6,164 nt of DNA from Alphaproteobacteria bacterium (GTDB lineage Bacteria; Pseudomonadota; Alphaproteobacteria; Caulobacterales; Caulobacteraceae): positions 1-6,164 of the forward strand of contig JAHINZ010000077.1 in NCBI GenBank assembly GCA_018895795.1, read 5' to 3'. Both the position numbers and the translations under genes were made by a program. The notes under the pieces are model-generated. The model had not been told where the DNA came from. It searched no databases and saw only the letters and a program-made list of their open reading frames with translations. Positions 5,175-6,164 of this stretch are shown here, in pieces. Each line of letters begins with the position of its first letter. Position 1 is the stretch's first letter.

Positions 5175-6164
5175 TCAAAGCGCCGCCTCGCGAGCGCGGA
5201 GCTCCGCCTCGGCCTGGTGCACATGGTCACGGGTCAGAGGAACCGCGTCGGGTTGCTTGGCGATCTGGAGTTGGAACACCACCACCTGTTCATGACGGAA
5301 CGCGGTCTCGGACATGGCCAGATAGTATTCCCACATCCGGCAGAACCGCTCGTCGAACAAGGCGACCGCCTCGGCCCGCCGCGCCACGAAGGCGTCCCGC
5401 CAGGCGCGAAGGGTTTGGGCATAGTGCAGGCGGAGCACCTCCACATCGGTGACGACCAACCCCGATCGCTCCACCGCCTTGGTGATGTCCGAGAGCGACG
5501 GCAGGTGGCCGCCAGGAAAGATGTATTTCGTGATCCAGGGATTAGTGACACTGGGCGCGTCCGAGCAGCCGATCGTGTGCAGCAACATCACCCCATCGTT
5601 CTCGAGCCGCTCGCGGCAAGTCTCGAAAAAGGTGTCGTAATTGCCCAGGCCGACATGTTCGAACATGCCGACCGAGACAATGCGATCAAACGTGCCGACC
5701 ACGGCCCGATAGTCCGTCAGGGCGAAACGCACCTGGCTGGATAGGGCGCGCGCTTCGGCGCGCTGCCGGGCGCGGGCGATCTGCTCCTCCGACAGCGTGA
5801 CGCCCAGCACATCCCCGACACCGCAGACCTCGGCCATGTACAGGGCCAGCCCCCCCCAGCCGCAGCCGATATCGAGCACCCGATGCGAGGGCTCCAAAAG
5901 TAGCTTGGCCGCGATATGTCGCTTCTTGGCTTGTTGCGCGTCACTCAGGCTTTGGTTGGGATGCTCGAAATAGGCGCAGGAATATTGCCAGTCGGGATCG
6001 AGGAACAGCGCGTAGAGCGCGTCGCCGAGATCATAGTGGTGAGCGACGTTGCGCCGGGCGAGGCCTGGATCATTGCGCTGTCGCCAGAGTTGGGTCGTCG
6101 TCCGCAAACGATCGATCGCCTTGACGATCGGCGACGGATTTTCCTCGCCGTCATTGTCCAGCAC
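5175..6164 (-). CDS. cfa: Cyclopropane-fatty-acyl-phospholipid synthase, 5' end outside window
   Basis: This S-adenosylmethionine-dependent methyltransferase adds a methylene bridge across double bonds of unsaturated acyl chains in membrane phospholipids, at the inner membrane surface. The visible 329 residues cover the whole catalytic domain: AHHYDLGDALY (41-51), WQYSCAYF (59-66), SAM site VLDIGCGWGGLALYM (96-110), FDRIVSVGMFEHVG (159-172), LLHTIG (194-199) and NPWITKYIFPGGHLPS (208-223). Cys63, Glu169, His196 and Tyr248 line up with E. coli Cfa Cys139, Glu239, His266 and Tyr317, the bicarbonate/active-site residues, so the enzyme should be active. The GTG at the window edge (6164-6162) is probably internal, because family members have some 60-80 more N-terminal residues (length about 380-420). 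It is convergent with the ATP-grasp gene and not part of that operon. A CFA-like branched-fatty-acid enzyme is the alternative. Confidence 0.93.
   Translation of the reverse strand: MLDNDGEENPSPIVKAIDRLRTTTQLWRQRNDPGLARRNVAHHYDLGDALYALFLDPDWQYSCAYFEHPNQSLSDAQQAKKRHIAAKLLLEPSHRVLDIGCGWGGLALYMAEVCGVGDVLGVTLSEEQIARARQRAEARALSSQVRFALTDYRAVVGTFDRIVSVGMFEHVGLGNYDTFFETCRERLENDGVMLLHTIGCSDAPSVTNPWITKYIFPGGHLPSLSDITKAVERSGLVVTDVEVLRLHYAQTLRAWRDAFVARRAEAVALFDERFCRMWEYYLAMSETAFRHEQVVVFQLQIAKQPDAVPLTRDHVHQAEAELRAREAAL

Noticed and set aside
5217..5744. Plus-strand open frame of 175 codons
   Set aside because: It is antisense to the well-supported cyclopropane-fatty-acid synthase.
1..6164. CRISPR array, complete insertion sequence or tandem repeats
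   Set aside because: No regularly spaced repeats, transposase frame or paired terminal inverted repeats were seen on either strand.

Overview
The window reads as chromosomal DNA of a high-GC alphaproteobacterium, probably of the Caulobacter/Phenylobacterium type. This rests on codon use, an exported retropepsin-like protease of a kind typical of alphaproteobacteria, a possible CtrA-type box, and overall protein similarity recognised by eye. No database search was possible, so the genus is an inference.

Layout. (1) Positions 1-79 hold the 5' end of a leftward gene for an exported protein; only its signal peptide and a few mature residues are in the window. (2) Positions 80-334 are an AT-rich divergent intergenic region with a CtrA-like box, a CRP/FNR-like palindrome and a small leader hairpin. 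(3) Positions 335-841 encode an exported retropepsin-like aspartic protease (rightward). It converges on (4) dusA (838-1851, leftward), a tRNA-dihydrouridine synthase; the two stop codons share one TTAA. (5) Positions 1852-2345 lie just beyond the 5' end of dusA and carry a decayed N-terminal fragment of a tyrosine-recombinase integrase. The 5' end of dusA is a known integration site for genomic islands, so this looks like the scar of an old island. (6) Positions 2346-2414 hold two strong inverted repeats, one overlapping the next gene's ribosome binding site. (7) Positions 2415-5107 form a tight two-gene operon with an ATGA overlap: a PLP-dependent group II amino-acid decarboxylase followed by a TPR-like/ATP-grasp ligase. 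(8) Positions 5175-6164 (leftward, 5' end outside the window) encode a cyclopropane-fatty-acid synthase.

How the genes work together. The only pair with a clear functional link is the decarboxylase and the ATP-grasp protein. One enzyme would make an amine from an amino acid, and the other could join an amine to a carboxylate using ATP. This resembles the logic of tyrosine decarboxylase MfnA and the tyramine-glutamate ligase MfnD in methanofuran synthesis, but the substrates here cannot be read from sequence. This operon is the best candidate for an undescribed pathway. DusA (tRNA modification), the protease (periplasm or envelope) and CFA synthase (membrane lipid modification) appear to be independent housekeeping or envelope genes.
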